Of a stretch of DNA of 64,000 nucleotides, positions 10,046-20,639 are shown piece after piece. The stretch's first letter is position 1, and every line of letters starts with the position of its first letter. The position numbers and the translations under genes were made by a program. Source of the DNA: Syncephalastrum monosporum B8922 (taxonomy: Eukaryota; Mucoromycota; Mucoromycetes; Mucorales; Syncephalastraceae). The notes beneath the pieces are model-generated. The model worked only from the letters and a program-made list of their open reading frames with translations, was not told the DNA's origin and did no database searches. The stretch covers positions 186,001 to 250,000 of the forward strand of contig JNEN01000841.1 in the NCBI GenBank assembly GCA_000697355.1, in the 5' to 3' direction.

Positions 10046-12281
10046 TTAGACTTGGCTTTTCCCAAGGAAAAGACCAGAGCAGGCATGCTCCTCAGGCTGA
10101 TAGTTTGGCCGTACATTCTGGCCAGGGAAGACATCCGATTCAAAGTCGCAGCGCTCCTCTGAACGGCCCGCCCGCACCGCACATACCGTGCGATTCCGGC
10201 ATTCTTCGTCGCATTCGGGCGCGACAGGCGCTGACTTGAAGCGATACTGCCAGTACTTGTCGAATACGGCTGGATCCTCCTCCATGGCGACCGTCACGTT
10301 ATGCCACCATGCCGGCGTCAATGGTGATGTGTAGCCAGAGAGCGGTGCGACCGACGAGTTGTACGCTTCGCGTGCAGAGTACTCCAGGTGCCAGTTCTAT
10401 GGAGAGTCATGGATGAGTATCTCTTCAAACCCCTCAGAACAGATTCCTGCACTTACAGGTCCTGTGACCCAGGTATGGGCTTGGTCGAGATCGGCCACAT
10501 AGGTCATTGAATCGATCACTTCAAACGTATCCGCATCCACCTGGTACATTCTATTCCACTGGTCAGTGAATCATTATCAGGCCAGGCTTATCTTTGCGCT
10601 TACCGGAAGCCAGGGTTGACATTCAAAAATGGTGTGATTGAGGGCGAGACGTACGCCATCGAGATGGCATCCTCTGCGTTCCGGTCTGACCCATCCTTGT
10701 AGAACATTTGAAACTCGTCCTTGTGGGTATGACCAAAGAATTGTCCGGCAATGACATGCGCGTATCGCTCGACGATCTGGTGGTAATAGTTGGAATAGTC
10801 ATGGAAACATGTCGAGTCGCCAGGTGCGATATGGCCTATGATCCAGGCCCGTTCACCACGGTCTTCCGAATCTTGCAGCTGATCAATAAGCCAGCCTAAA
10901 ACTCCATTTGGATCTCTCTGCGTTGGGTGCTCGTAGAGCCACCAGTTCATGTTGTAGCAAAAGTTGGTATTGACGCTAATGAGCTTGAGGCCGTTCATCG
11001 GTCGGGCGACGTAGCTGGCAGAGTTGTGCTCGACGTCAGACGTCATGTCGCGCGTCAGCCAGCCACGCCAGCTCATAGACAAGCTCTTGTAAAGCCACTC
11101 AAGATGTAGGTAGTGCCGCTTCTCTTCAATCGGGATCTTGGAAGTCTTGAGGGGAAAGATGTTGGTCGGCGCAGACTCGTGGTTGCCGACGGCCGGATAT
11201 AGGAGGGTGTTGATGAACTCGGGTGAGTCAAAGTGGGAGTGTAACAGGCGGTACGACTCGTCCTGGATAAGTTGCGTCTTGATGGTGGGCAGTGTGGACC
11301 AGACTTCGTGCGGCGGGACGTCCCCCGTCAGAATACCAAAGGAGATTTCGGGCGCGACCGTCGGAATGAATTCCAAAAGAGACTCAATCAAGCTGAGCGG
11401 CGAATCGCAGCTGTAGGCACCCCAGACCGAGGCAGGCTGCGTGATGTTTGCAAAGTCGGTGTATTCGGCCCGGCAACAGATTGGTTTGTCGCACAGAGCC
11501 TCGGATCCCGCCTGTACAAAGAATTCATGCAGAGCGTCAGTACCATCTCGCACTGCAATTTTCATTTTTCTGCGTTTGCCGGTGACAACGTACCTCGTAC
11601 ATGGGATCCACGTGCCAGTCACTTAACTGCAGGACGGAAAAGGTCCTGCCCGATGACTTGCGCTTAGGCACGTGCGATGGCTTTGGTTTGGGGAAGGGCA
11701 CCCGCCAGGGCTCAACCTCTGTGCTGATTCGTCAAAACGTTGCACAAATGGCGTCGTTGCTGCCATTCAAAAGGGCAGGTCTTACCTGGATAAGGGCATG
11801 AATTCAGTACGGCTGCGCACAGCAAGTGTCCGTCACGCCCAGACACCTCCATGGTCTATAGACGATGGTCAGCTAAGAAGTAACGAAGCCTTGCTTTGCT
11901 TTTATTCACCTTGAGCACTTTGCGAAGAATGGGCGCTTGCTCACGAATGACACCTGCGCACTATGTGGAAAATGAGATAACGCAACGCAACGGACGGAAT
12001 GGACAACATACCACTTCCTTGTCGACCTTCTGTGTGCGCTGGCATACGTTGGTCAGCGTGGCTATCAGAAAAGCTTCGGACATAAAGGAGAGATTTTTGA
12101 CGATTTGCATGAGTGAAATGCAACTGGAGCAGGATTTCTGGATCGAGTCGGTGTGGAGCCACTGCTCGGTTGCAGACAAAAGCTCCTCCTCTGCCAGGTG
12201 CTGCGCAGAGAAGGGTGTCTGGTACTCCTTTGCAAGAGCCAAGGCAGAGGTGGCGAGCACAAAGAGGGGTAAGATTCGCAT
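10046..12281 (-). CDS. secreted acid sphingomyelinase-like phosphodiesterase
   Basis: Predicted secreted or vacuolar calcineurin-fold phosphodiesterase that would cleave sphingomyelin-type phosphodiesters. Seven exons (12012-12281, 11910-11960, 11786-11855, 11594-11718, 10604-11511, 10457-10550, 10046-10396) give 622 residues. The chosen start yields a signal peptide, MRILPLFVLATSALALA; an in-frame upstream ATG would extend it. A saposin B-like region follows, with paired cysteines (KSCSSCISLMQ, NVCQR, VCAGVIREQAP, LLCAAVLNSCPYP). The metallophosphatase domain has LQLSDWHVDPMY, GDVPPHEVW, AVGNHES, NTNFCY, IIGHIAPGD and FFGHTHKDEF, the full set of metal ligands. The C-terminal region carries a cysteine-rich CDEECRNRTVCAV segment typical of acid sphingomyelinases. 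Several N-glycosylation sequons are visible. Neighbours are unrelated. Confidence 0.9.
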
Positions 12282-12413
12282 GAAAAGAGAAAGGAAAAGG
12301 ATAAAGAGGTGGAAGATAAGACGGACAAAATTTGTGTGAAGGTGAAGGCGGGATGTTATAGATTTCATATTACGATGGGATGCAGGTGCGCATGACATGC
12401 ACACATGATGATA

Positions 12414-14135
12414 TTATGCATTTGTCTGATTTTTGCTAAGGGTGGTAAGCTCTATGATTTTAGCCTCATTCCGGATCTTCTTGAGGCTCAACCAGCGTCC
12501 GTAGCGCAGTTCCTGGCCCACGCCAATCACCAGAAACGTGCGGTTGTTCGACGCGGTCTTGAACTGGAGGCTGTTCACCACGCCTTCCACTTCAAACTCG
12601 GCAAGCGGCGCAAACGACTTGTTGTCTCCCGCGATCTTCCACAGGCGCACCTTGCCGTCCCAGGAACCAGACGCAAACACATCGGAATACCGCAGACTGG
12701 CCAGCGCCGTAATCCAGTACGGCTGGTTGATCTCGCCCATGATCGTTTCGGTCGTGCTAACGCCGTGCGCTTCCGAAAACGTAAACGTTGGCTTTTTCCG
12801 CCCGATATCCCACATGGCAATGACACTACGTTATGCATAAGTTTTTCCATTCCTCTTTCACTTCTCCCTTCTTTCTGCAAGCTTTACCCGCTGTCACCGC
12901 CCGTGATAAATGTGCCTTCCTCCACTTGTGCAATGCAGTCGAGCGAACCTTCGACATAGAGCGGCTTGTCGTCCGGCCCTTTTGATTTGCTACGTGCACC
13001 GCCACGGAACACGAGTTGTGATTCTTCGACAATCTTCCACAAACGACTCGTCTTGTCGCGTCCGCCTGTGGACACACATCGTTCGCGACCGAGGGTATCC
13101 AGTTGTGTAATGTGGTCTTGATGTCCAAAGAGCGTCTCTACGTACGCGAGTTCGTCTACACTCCACACCTTGACGGTGCGGTCAAATGATCCAGAGTAGA
13201 GCTGGTTGTGGCCTTTCCGGAATGCTAAGCTCTGTCATTCCTATTAATTCCCGTTCCTTCTCATCTATCACCCAATGACGTACCGAGATAGCATCTCTGT
13301 GTTGCCTGAATGTACCCAGGAGTTTGTTCTCCGGCACCGACCAGATATGAATGAGCTTGTCCTTGCCGCCCGACGCAAGGTATTTACCGTCTGAGCTCAC
13401 AGCCAGGCACAAGATGTGATCGGTATGACCCGCAAAGTCCGAGACGCCTCTCCGTCCGCCCTTGAAGACGTGCAGTTTGCGCAAGGTTTCCAAGTCCCAT
13501 TTGATGATTGAGCAGTCCGCCGATGCCGTGTAGAGGAACTTGCCGTCCTCAGTGAAAGCAACAGCAGTGACCGATGCCTTGTGCGCGCGAGACGTGCGAC
13601 GAATGGTTTTTGCTGCTGCGTCGTAATCAAACGTGTCTGCCACCCTCCGATGTAATCGTCCTTCTTGTTCATCCTGAGGCCCTCTTCTGTCAATATACAG
13701 CGGCTCCTCCACCCCTTCCGTTCTTCAAACATACCACATCCTGCTTCAGACGTTCACTAATGATGTCTCTGTCCAAATCGGCCGCATCAAAGCCTTCCGC
13801 ATAGGATTCTAAAGGAGGAGGGGAATGAGCCCAATTTCCAGGCAACCACTCTGAATCGCTTTACCATCAAGATCATCTTGAATTTTGTCGAGGTATGCTT
13901 TGGCAAGACGCACACGCTTCTCGGCAGCGGTCTCCTCGATTTCCTCTTCAGAAGACTCGGGTTCGCTCGCTTCGGCGTCGAGATCGCCAACGTCGGATTC
14001 TTTCTCATCGCCCGAGATCTCCTCGTCTTTCTGAGTCCGCTTGGGTTGAGAACGAGGACCGTCATTGGGTTTTTTGTTTTTCGCGGCATTCGCACGCTTG
14101 CGTTTGCGTGTGCTGGCAAAGAAAGGATCGTTCAT
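12414..14135 (-). CDS. RRP9: U3 snoRNP WD40 protein Rrp9 (U3-55K)
   Basis: Nucleolar component of the U3 snoRNP, required for early pre-18S rRNA cleavages in the small-subunit processome. Five exons (13865-14135, 13735-13808, 13284-13673, 12888-13231, 12414-12825) give 496 residues. The N-terminus is basic (STRKRKRANAAKNKK) and then acidic, followed by the family helix with EKRVRLAKAYLDKIQDDL, ISERLKQDV and EGRLHRRVADTF. WD40 repeats fill the rest: HKASVTAVAFTEDGKFL, GHTDHILCLAVSSDGKYL, QHRDAIS joined to LAFRKGHNQLYSGSFDRTV, GHQDHITQLD, GGDSG and YWITALASLRYSDVFASGSW. Length and repeat content match Rrp9. It lies head-to-tail with the sphingomyelinase-like gene, with 132 bases between. Confidence 0.93.
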
Positions 14136-15374
14136 GGCGAGAAGTCAAGTGGAACCTTCAAGTTATGGAAGTGAGTTCCTGCAAAACCGAGAATAGATTG
14201 CCCAAAAATGATCAAAGCCACGTCGGGTGATTTAGCAGTCACACGGCTTCATTGGGTTCATGGTATCCAACTTCTCTTTGAAAGCCGCTCTCACCCTGCT
14301 TATTACCGGGGATAGCGTACTTGTACAATACCGGTACGGGGTTGCTTTTTCTTGCCCGCGTGACAGTCGACAAATTGAAATGTGCCGATTACGATAAGAC
14401 ATATGTGACCGTATGTTATAGCCGCAGAGGCACATAATTCCTTCTCTTTAAACTACTGATTGGCGCAGAAATGATACAAAGGAGGCGACCTGGATGTCAA
14501 AATAAGGGTGTGCGCTATCCAATGTACCCCATAAGACGAAGAAGAATTTGGCGCTATGCGACTGAAGGGAATGCTGTGACAACGCTTCTCACGTTGAAAG
14601 AGCTTCTTTTCTTTCTAATGTGAAAAACGGCTATCATAGGCACCGTATCAATGATCCATGTGAAGTGAACCCGGTATTGATCCGACGATGGTTGCACGAA
14701 CCGCTTTTTTGCGTTTTGGCACCCTTCTTCATTGGTGTAGCTGCATACAATCGCGGCAAACCTTTTTGGTAATTTCTAAAATAAAGTAGAAGGAGAGCTG
14801 CGCGTATTTGCCCATTCCTGTTTCACACACAGAAGATAAGCATTGATGATGGCCTGATGGCGTTTCTTCTCTCCTCCTAGTCAGCCCAGATAATCAGATT
14901 TTTTACCCTTTTTTTTTTTTTTTTTTTTGCTCTGTATCAATCCTCGGGAATGCGCAGGGCATTTACAACAGCTGAAAGCGAGTGGCAAGAGGATTCCATG
15001 TCCCCATGAAAAAGCAGAAAGAAAGCGCGCTGACGTGACGATAAGGAGACGCCGGCACACCCTAATCGGCTACGACAGGACTTCTGCAAAGAGAGACAAA
15101 AAGATGCAGATGCATAGAGATATGTTTTGTGACACCTCTACCCTCGCACTTTCCTACACGTGTGGCGCTGCAACAAAAGGTATAAGGAAGGAAGAACGCG
15201 GACTACCCAAGTTTCTGGTGCATGAAGGTTTGCAATGAAAATTGTTCGTTATGTATAACATGTCGCTTCTCCGCTTTTTTTTTTCTACGAAAAGTCAGCC
15301 ACAAGAGGACCTCCTTTAATCTCGTATGGCTCATGTGGACGGATGTTTTTTAGGAAGAAGAGGAGGATGGATTG

Positions 15375-15490
15375 CGATAGGATTAGATGGAAAACGCAGG
15401 GATGCAACTTTGATAATGGAAAGCATGAGCGATAAAAATTCAAGAACCGCTCGTTATCTATGGCATGGGCTGTAGCCGTTTTCTTATCAG
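15375..15490. promoter_or_regulatory. cluster of GATA-factor motifs upstream of the ammonium transporter
   Basis: Five matches to HGATAR lie in 116 bases: CGATAG 15375-15380, TGATAA 15411-15416, CGATAA 15431-15436, and reverse-strand AGATAA 15455-15460 and TGATAA 15484-15489. About 0.3 would be expected by chance at equal base frequencies. Fungal ammonium transporter genes are known targets of AreA/Gln3-type GATA activators under nitrogen limitation, so a regulatory role is a reasonable inference. Confidence 0.6.
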
Positions 15491-15506
15491 TGAAGCACCC
15501 CTTTGA

Positions 15507-15515
15507 TATAAAAAG
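15507..15515 (+). promoter_or_regulatory. probable TATA box of the ammonium transporter
   Basis: TATAAAAAG lies about 150 bases upstream of the transporter ATG, directly after the GATA cluster. A second weaker TTATATAG lies at about 15566-15573. Confidence 0.55.
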
Positions 15516-15663
15516 TCCCTGCTTATTCCTCCTGTATCAGCAACCTAAAACAGACTCATCTTCTCTTATATAGCGTGCCCCGCCCTCTTTATCCTTTGCT
15601 TCCTCCAGTTCAACAGCCTCTCTCCCTCTCTCTTTTACCTCACTCCTAATATCTCCCGACAAG

Positions 15664-17155
15664 ATGGCGGATCCGCAATATGGCGCCCAGTATAGCTCGG
15701 GCGATATTGGCTTTGTTCTGATCTGTATGGCCCTGGTATGGCTCATGATCCCTGGCATTGGCTATTTCTATTCGGGCATGGCTCGGTCCAAGAATGCTTT
15801 GTCACTTATCATGTGCTGTGTACTTTCCCTCGTCGTTGTCAGCGTCCAGGTAAGGGCTCGGAAAATATTATTCTTACCACAAAAGCATTCTTACCCATTT
15901 ATCTTGTATAACGTAGTGGTTTATCTGGGGCTACAGTCTGACGTTCAGCGCAGGCGCATCCAAGTTTATCGGTAACCTCGACAATGCTTTCCTGATGAAC
16001 GTCCTCGGCGACCCCTCTATCGGCAGCACAAAGATCCCGGCGATCGTATTTTCCGTTTTCCAGTGCATGTTTGCGGCACTAACACCCGCTCTCGCCATCG
16101 GCTCGGCCGCCGAGCGTGCTCGCCTGCTCCCTATGATCATCTTCATCTTTATCTGGTCGACCATCGTGTACGACCCGATTGCGTGCTGGACTTGGAACCC
16201 GAACGGCTGGAGCGCCCAGCTCGGCGGCCTTGACTTTGCCGGCGGCACCCCTGTCCACATTGCCAGTGGTTTCTCCAGTCTGGCCTATGCCCTTATTCTC
16301 GGCAAGCGTCGCGGCCACGGTAGCATCACCCAGGCGAGCGAGTTCAAGCCACACAACATGTCCAATGTCGTCCTCGGCACCGCGCTCCTCTGGTTCGGCT
16401 GGTTCGGCTTCAACGGTGGCTCGGCACTGGCTGGCAACATGCGCGCTGCCATGGCCTGTGTCGTCACCAACCTCGCTGCGGCGGTGGGAGCTCTGACGTG
16501 GCTTGTCATGGACTATCGTATCGAGCGCAAGTTCTCTGCCCTTGGTTTCTGTTCGGGTGCGGTTGCAGGCCTTGTCGCCATCACACCCGCCTCGGGTTTC
16601 GTCGGCCCTGCGCCTGCTGTTGCGATTGGCTTTTTGGGCGCCGTCTTCTGCAACCTTGCCGTCCACCTTAAGCACGTGCTCAACTTTGATGATGCCGTCG
16701 ATGTGTTTGCCGTTCACGGTGTCGGCGGCTATGTGGGTAGTGTGCTCACCGGTCTCTTTGCTGAGTCGTACATTGCGGGTCTTGACGGTTCGACGGAAAT
16801 TCCTGGCGGTTGGATGAACCACAACTGGATCCAGCTCGGCCATCAGCTCGCAGACTGCACCGCCGGTGCGGCCTGGTCGTTCTGCATCACCTACTTGATC
16901 CTGTTTATCATGGATCGTATCCCCGGTTTATCCCTTCGTGTGGATCCCGAAGTCGAGCTGCAAGGTCTCGACGCCGCGGAAATTGGCGAAATGGCCTACT
17001 ATCATGTGGATAAAGTTGTCACGGTCGATCCCAACAGCGGCGAGCAGAAAATTGTGGCCGAACAGATCCGTGAAGTCCATCAACAGCCTCAAGCTCAAGG
17101 CACTATGGAGCAGCCGAGCCGTATTACCTCCCCTAGCCAACTTAACAACGTTTAA
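15664..17155 (+). CDS. ammonium transporter, AMT/MEP family
   Basis: Plasma-membrane ammonium transporter with about eleven membrane segments. Two exons (15664-15849, 15917-17155) give 474 residues, close to fungal Mep2. It opens MADPQYGAQYSSGDIGF. Recognisable family blocks are IPGIGYFYSGMARSKNALS, ALAIGSAAERAR, DPIACWTWNPNGW, DFAGGTPVHIASG (pore histidine about 176), LLWFGWFGFNGGSAL and DVFAVHGVGGYVGSVLTG (second pore histidine about 329). The cytosolic tail after FIMDRIPGLSLRV is short and Gln-rich. Both conduction histidines are present, so it should be active. Clustered GATA motifs and a TATA-like element upstream point to nitrogen regulation. Whether it is a Mep2-type sensor cannot be told from sequence alone. 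Confidence 0.95.
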
Positions 17156-18124
17156 TACTGCCTTCTTCCTCTGTTTCATTTAATACGCACTAAACTATAT
17201 TTTTTATTTACCCTCTTCCCTCACTATAGTTCAGCTCTGTACATATTATTCCTGTAAAATCATATTAAAAGACTTAGAAGGAGAAAATTTGGCGCATGGT
17301 CGTCGTACTTATATACCGGATTAAAATGGCGGAACAAGTAATACAATAGCCGCCAGAAAGAATGCACACGTGCAGAGTACTATCTTTGAACGCCCTGTCG
17401 ACATCCAGCTTATATTCTTAAAGGACTTATATACCACGATGCACTGCTTTTCGGAGTTAGGACGGTTTTTTGATGATTGCAAATATCGGTGTGATCTTAG
17501 CTGCGGTGACCGCGAAATGGTAGTTAAAGATCAATGATACTCTGGTATGACAGGCCTCCTTCCGGTTGCTACGCCATGTAAGAGGGACTCCTTATGAAAA
17601 GGGAATAAACCCACAAGTTTTCATAAATTTGGGAATGGATGTTGACAACGTCGAGATGGGGTTGTGCAGACTTGTTCTTTTCGATGGTGTCTTGATGCAA
17701 GGCCAACGGAGACAGATACCAGACTTGTTCTTGAGACCTGGAATTGGTCTTGTAGAAACGTGCAAGCAGTTACGAGAGAACTGAATCAGTATATAAGAGA
17801 TATTTACTCTAATATGTTCTGGCTGAAAAACTGAAGCCTATATGTTTTCTAAAGCTAAGATGGATACTACTATGTAAAGATACCTGACGCTGCTGGTTAT
17901 TGGATTGCTACAAGGCAGCTGTACCCATGCAAGCTAAAGTGCTATTTATACTTGTATGAAATTGAAGCAAACAAATACTATACACTTCTATAAAATAACA
18001 TACAAGCCGCATACGAGTATGCGTTTATAGTACGAAGTGAAAGCGCTCTTGGAGCACGAAGATCTATTTTTAACGGTTGATAGCTGTGTCCTTGCTCGTA
18101 TATTTACAAGTATAACAAAATACA
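17156..18124. other. convergent intergenic region
   Basis: About 970 bases between the ends of the transporter and the Vid30 gene. It should contain both 3' untranslated regions. A 72-codon frame at 17566-17784 is open but has no recognisable domain. I see nothing else. Confidence 0.6.
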
Positions 18125-20223
18125 TTAGACATTTTCAGCATTACACAATTCGTTCACGCTCAACAGAAGCGATTCACCGTTACCGGCGCCTGCGAGCTCT
18201 TCGCTGGCCACAACCGCTTGGCGGTATACCCTTTCAAGTGGAGGTTTACTCGGCCGATATTGCAAGGCTATGTACACAAGAAATGAGATTATATGAACAG
18301 TCTTTTGACGCAAGTCGACGTACCAAGAAGAGCAGAATTGACGCTCGATGCCAAAGCATGCCGTTCAGAGACGTCCAGTATATGCGCAGTAGGACTCGTA
18401 TAGGGGTCAGGGTATGCAAGCAGGGAGAATATCTCGAGGAGCTTGTCGCGTACCATGGGCCGGTCATCGTGTCTGTACTCGTTTTGTAGCTGCTGCCCAT
18501 AGGCCATGATGCGCTGCATGATTGCGTTCGTTTCGCTGGAGTCTGCGTCATTTTCATCCTCATCCACATCCATATAATGGCAAGAATCGCCCAAATCCAT
18601 ATCGCCTTTGTCATCCATGCCAGGGGCACGCTGGTCCGATGCGGCTGGAGAGGAAGTCACTGAGCTCGTACTCGTGAACGAGCCACTGGGCGGTCTTAAC
18701 TCGAGCTTATCGTCATTCTCGTCGCTACTGCTATCGCCACTCATTGGATCGCCATCGTTACTTTTGGGGTGGGTGAGGCGTCGCGCCTGCTCACTATAGT
18801 CGCGCATCATTTCCACAAACTTGTGGCATTTGAGCTGGAACAGCACATCACGGCCAATTTCTACGGCAGGCGCCTGAGGAAAGTATGTCACAGTGAGCTC
18901 AATGGCCCGGTCGAAATCGCCATTGGCAATGGCCACCCGGATATCTGCAAATAGAACGGTAAGAAAATCTAGGGGAAGAATATACTATAAGCTACGTACC
19001 CTGCCGTTCGTACATGTCCTTCTCTTCCTTTCGGGGATCTGTAGCACTGCCGTTATTTTCATGTGACAAGGCCAGTTCGCGGCCGTTCACATAGTGCGTA
19101 TTCTGGATGACGGCCTTGGCAGTATTGGTATATCCCTGATAAACGAGATAGGAGAGCACCAGCTGATCCAGAGCCATGCGGTCGCTCTCGCCATTGACCT
19201 TCTTGGAGCCCAATGAACGATGGCCGATTTGTCTCCAAAGAGTTGTTTTCTGATCCTACATCATGGTGAGAATGGATTTATTTATGTATTTAGGAGAAGG
19301 CGGGGAGCCTTACCTTGACATATTGGTCAATATCGAAAACAAACGCGGCCTGACCGAAATTGACGGTTACTTGCTCTCCGGGCGTTCGTAGACCGATGCA
19401 TGGGTACAAGGGTATATTACCAATATTGCGGAAGGCGGTACCAAGCATGGTGCCGTTTTTGGTGTAGAATGCAGTATTATCGGCCATGTTGATCCCGCAC
19501 CCGATGGTGTCGCCTGTCGTAAAGCAGGGACCGAACGTTTTGCCCGTACCAGACCCCTCGAACGAGTGGCCGTCGTCACCATGGTAACCCCATGAGTTTT
19601 GATCCCAACCTATATCCAAGAAAATGATGTGAGCCTGACTAGGTAAAGCAAAGCCATTTCACATACCCGGTAAGCGGTCGAGTTCGTTCTCGGGGCTGCA
19701 AAAGCCAATGCCGATGAAGCCATCCTCACCTTTGGAGAGGACTTGCATCTCAAAGTAGTAAATGCCGCATTGACGGCGCATGGGGAAGTTGCTCCGGACA
19801 GATGCCGCGTGTGATTCTGTTTTGCCCGGTCCTATATGGGTAAGATAAGTATGGCGAGGCAGAGACAAGGTAGCTTCTTCATTGGATTGCGCGTCCCACG
19901 CTACCTTTGTAAGTCAGATCGAGGCCATTGCGTCCGATCTCGATATGGCGCGACTTGTCCGCAGGGTTCCATGCAGAGGGCAGCCGCAGATCGAGAGAAT
20001 CGGTGAACGAAGCAGCGGCTTTTGCCTTGTCAGAAGCGGCGTGGCGCTTATTGTATTGGTCAGAAACAAGGTCAGCATAACGCGTATGGTGGAGATAAGA
20101 AGGGCAGGTAGGGGGGGAACCCGGGATGGCCAGGCCGTTGAGAGGGCGCCGACTGAGCGGCGACGACACTGGCGTCGGTATTGACGAAGAGTGGGATATC
20201 GGTGAGTGGAAGGCCATATGCAT
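18125..20223 (-). CDS. VID30: GID/CTLH ubiquitin ligase subunit Gid1 (Vid30, RanBPM family)
   Basis: Scaffold subunit of the GID/CTLH E3 ligase, which in yeast degrades gluconeogenic enzymes. Six exons (19905-20223, 19667-19831, 19314-19609, 19000-19255, 18324-18944, 18125-18267) give 599 residues. Domains in order: Ser/Pro-rich leader, then a SPRY domain (CGIYYFEMQVLSKG, IGIGFCSPENELDRLPGW, WGYHGDDGHSFEG, GDTIGCGINM, TAFYTKNGTMLGTAF), LisH (LDQLVLSYLVYQGYTNTA), CTLH (IRVAIANGDFDRAIEL) and a CRA domain split by an acidic low-complexity insert. The last exon (LQYRPSKPPLERVYRQAVV) closes the CRA fold. The start is at MHMAFHS; an in-frame upstream ATG at 20337 would add 38 residues of pyrimidine-tract translation and is less likely. 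Confidence 0.93.
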
Positions 20224-20639
20224 ATAAACAGGAAATGACGAGGGTAAGAAGAAAAAGAAGAAGTAAGAACGTAGTGGGAGTGCAGCTGTCCTGCAGGAAT
20301 TTCTTTTCTCGGTCACGTGACGCCATTCTTTTTTCACACATGGTATGATCTAATGGACCATTTTGTTCTACATAGTTCTACATTGATGAGAAGCGACAAA
20401 AACGTATCGCGAGCAGGCTTAGAGCGATAGCAATGAGAAGCAAGAAGATGTGCTTAGGACACCTGTTAAACGGGCCTAGTCTGCCTGGTAATAGAGCCAA
20501 GAAAAGACAACTGTGCTACTGTACAAAAAAAATAAAGAGAAGTGCGGCTAAATTTAGTGAAAAGTGATCGCCCTATTCAATCCCCGTTTTTGCGATCTTC
20601 TTTTATGTCACTTGCTTGAGACCACGTCTCTTCCCAGAC
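20224..20639. promoter_or_regulatory. divergent promoter region, VID30 / CAS1
   Basis: 416 bases between two divergent start codons. I see no clear TATA box or named operator. Promoter function is inferred from position only. Confidence 0.5.

Larger units (their letters stand above)
14136..15663. promoter_or_regulatory. intergenic region, RRP9 5' side and ammonium transporter promoter
   Basis: This 1.5 kb has no supported gene. It holds a T tract at about 14909-14928 and a run of GATA-type motifs that becomes dense just before the ammonium transporter. One short open frame (14927-15238) has no recognisable content. Confidence 0.6.

Noticed and set aside
14927..15238. 103-codon open frame downstream of a T tract
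   Set aside because: It overlaps the promoter region of the transporter, and the product is basic and unfamiliar.
16079..16843. 254-codon antisense open frame across the ammonium transporter
   Set aside because: Shadow of a conserved membrane protein; no domain on the reverse strand.
17566..17784. 72-codon open frame between the transporter and VID30
   Set aside because: No recognisable domain, and it lies where two 3' untranslated regions are expected.
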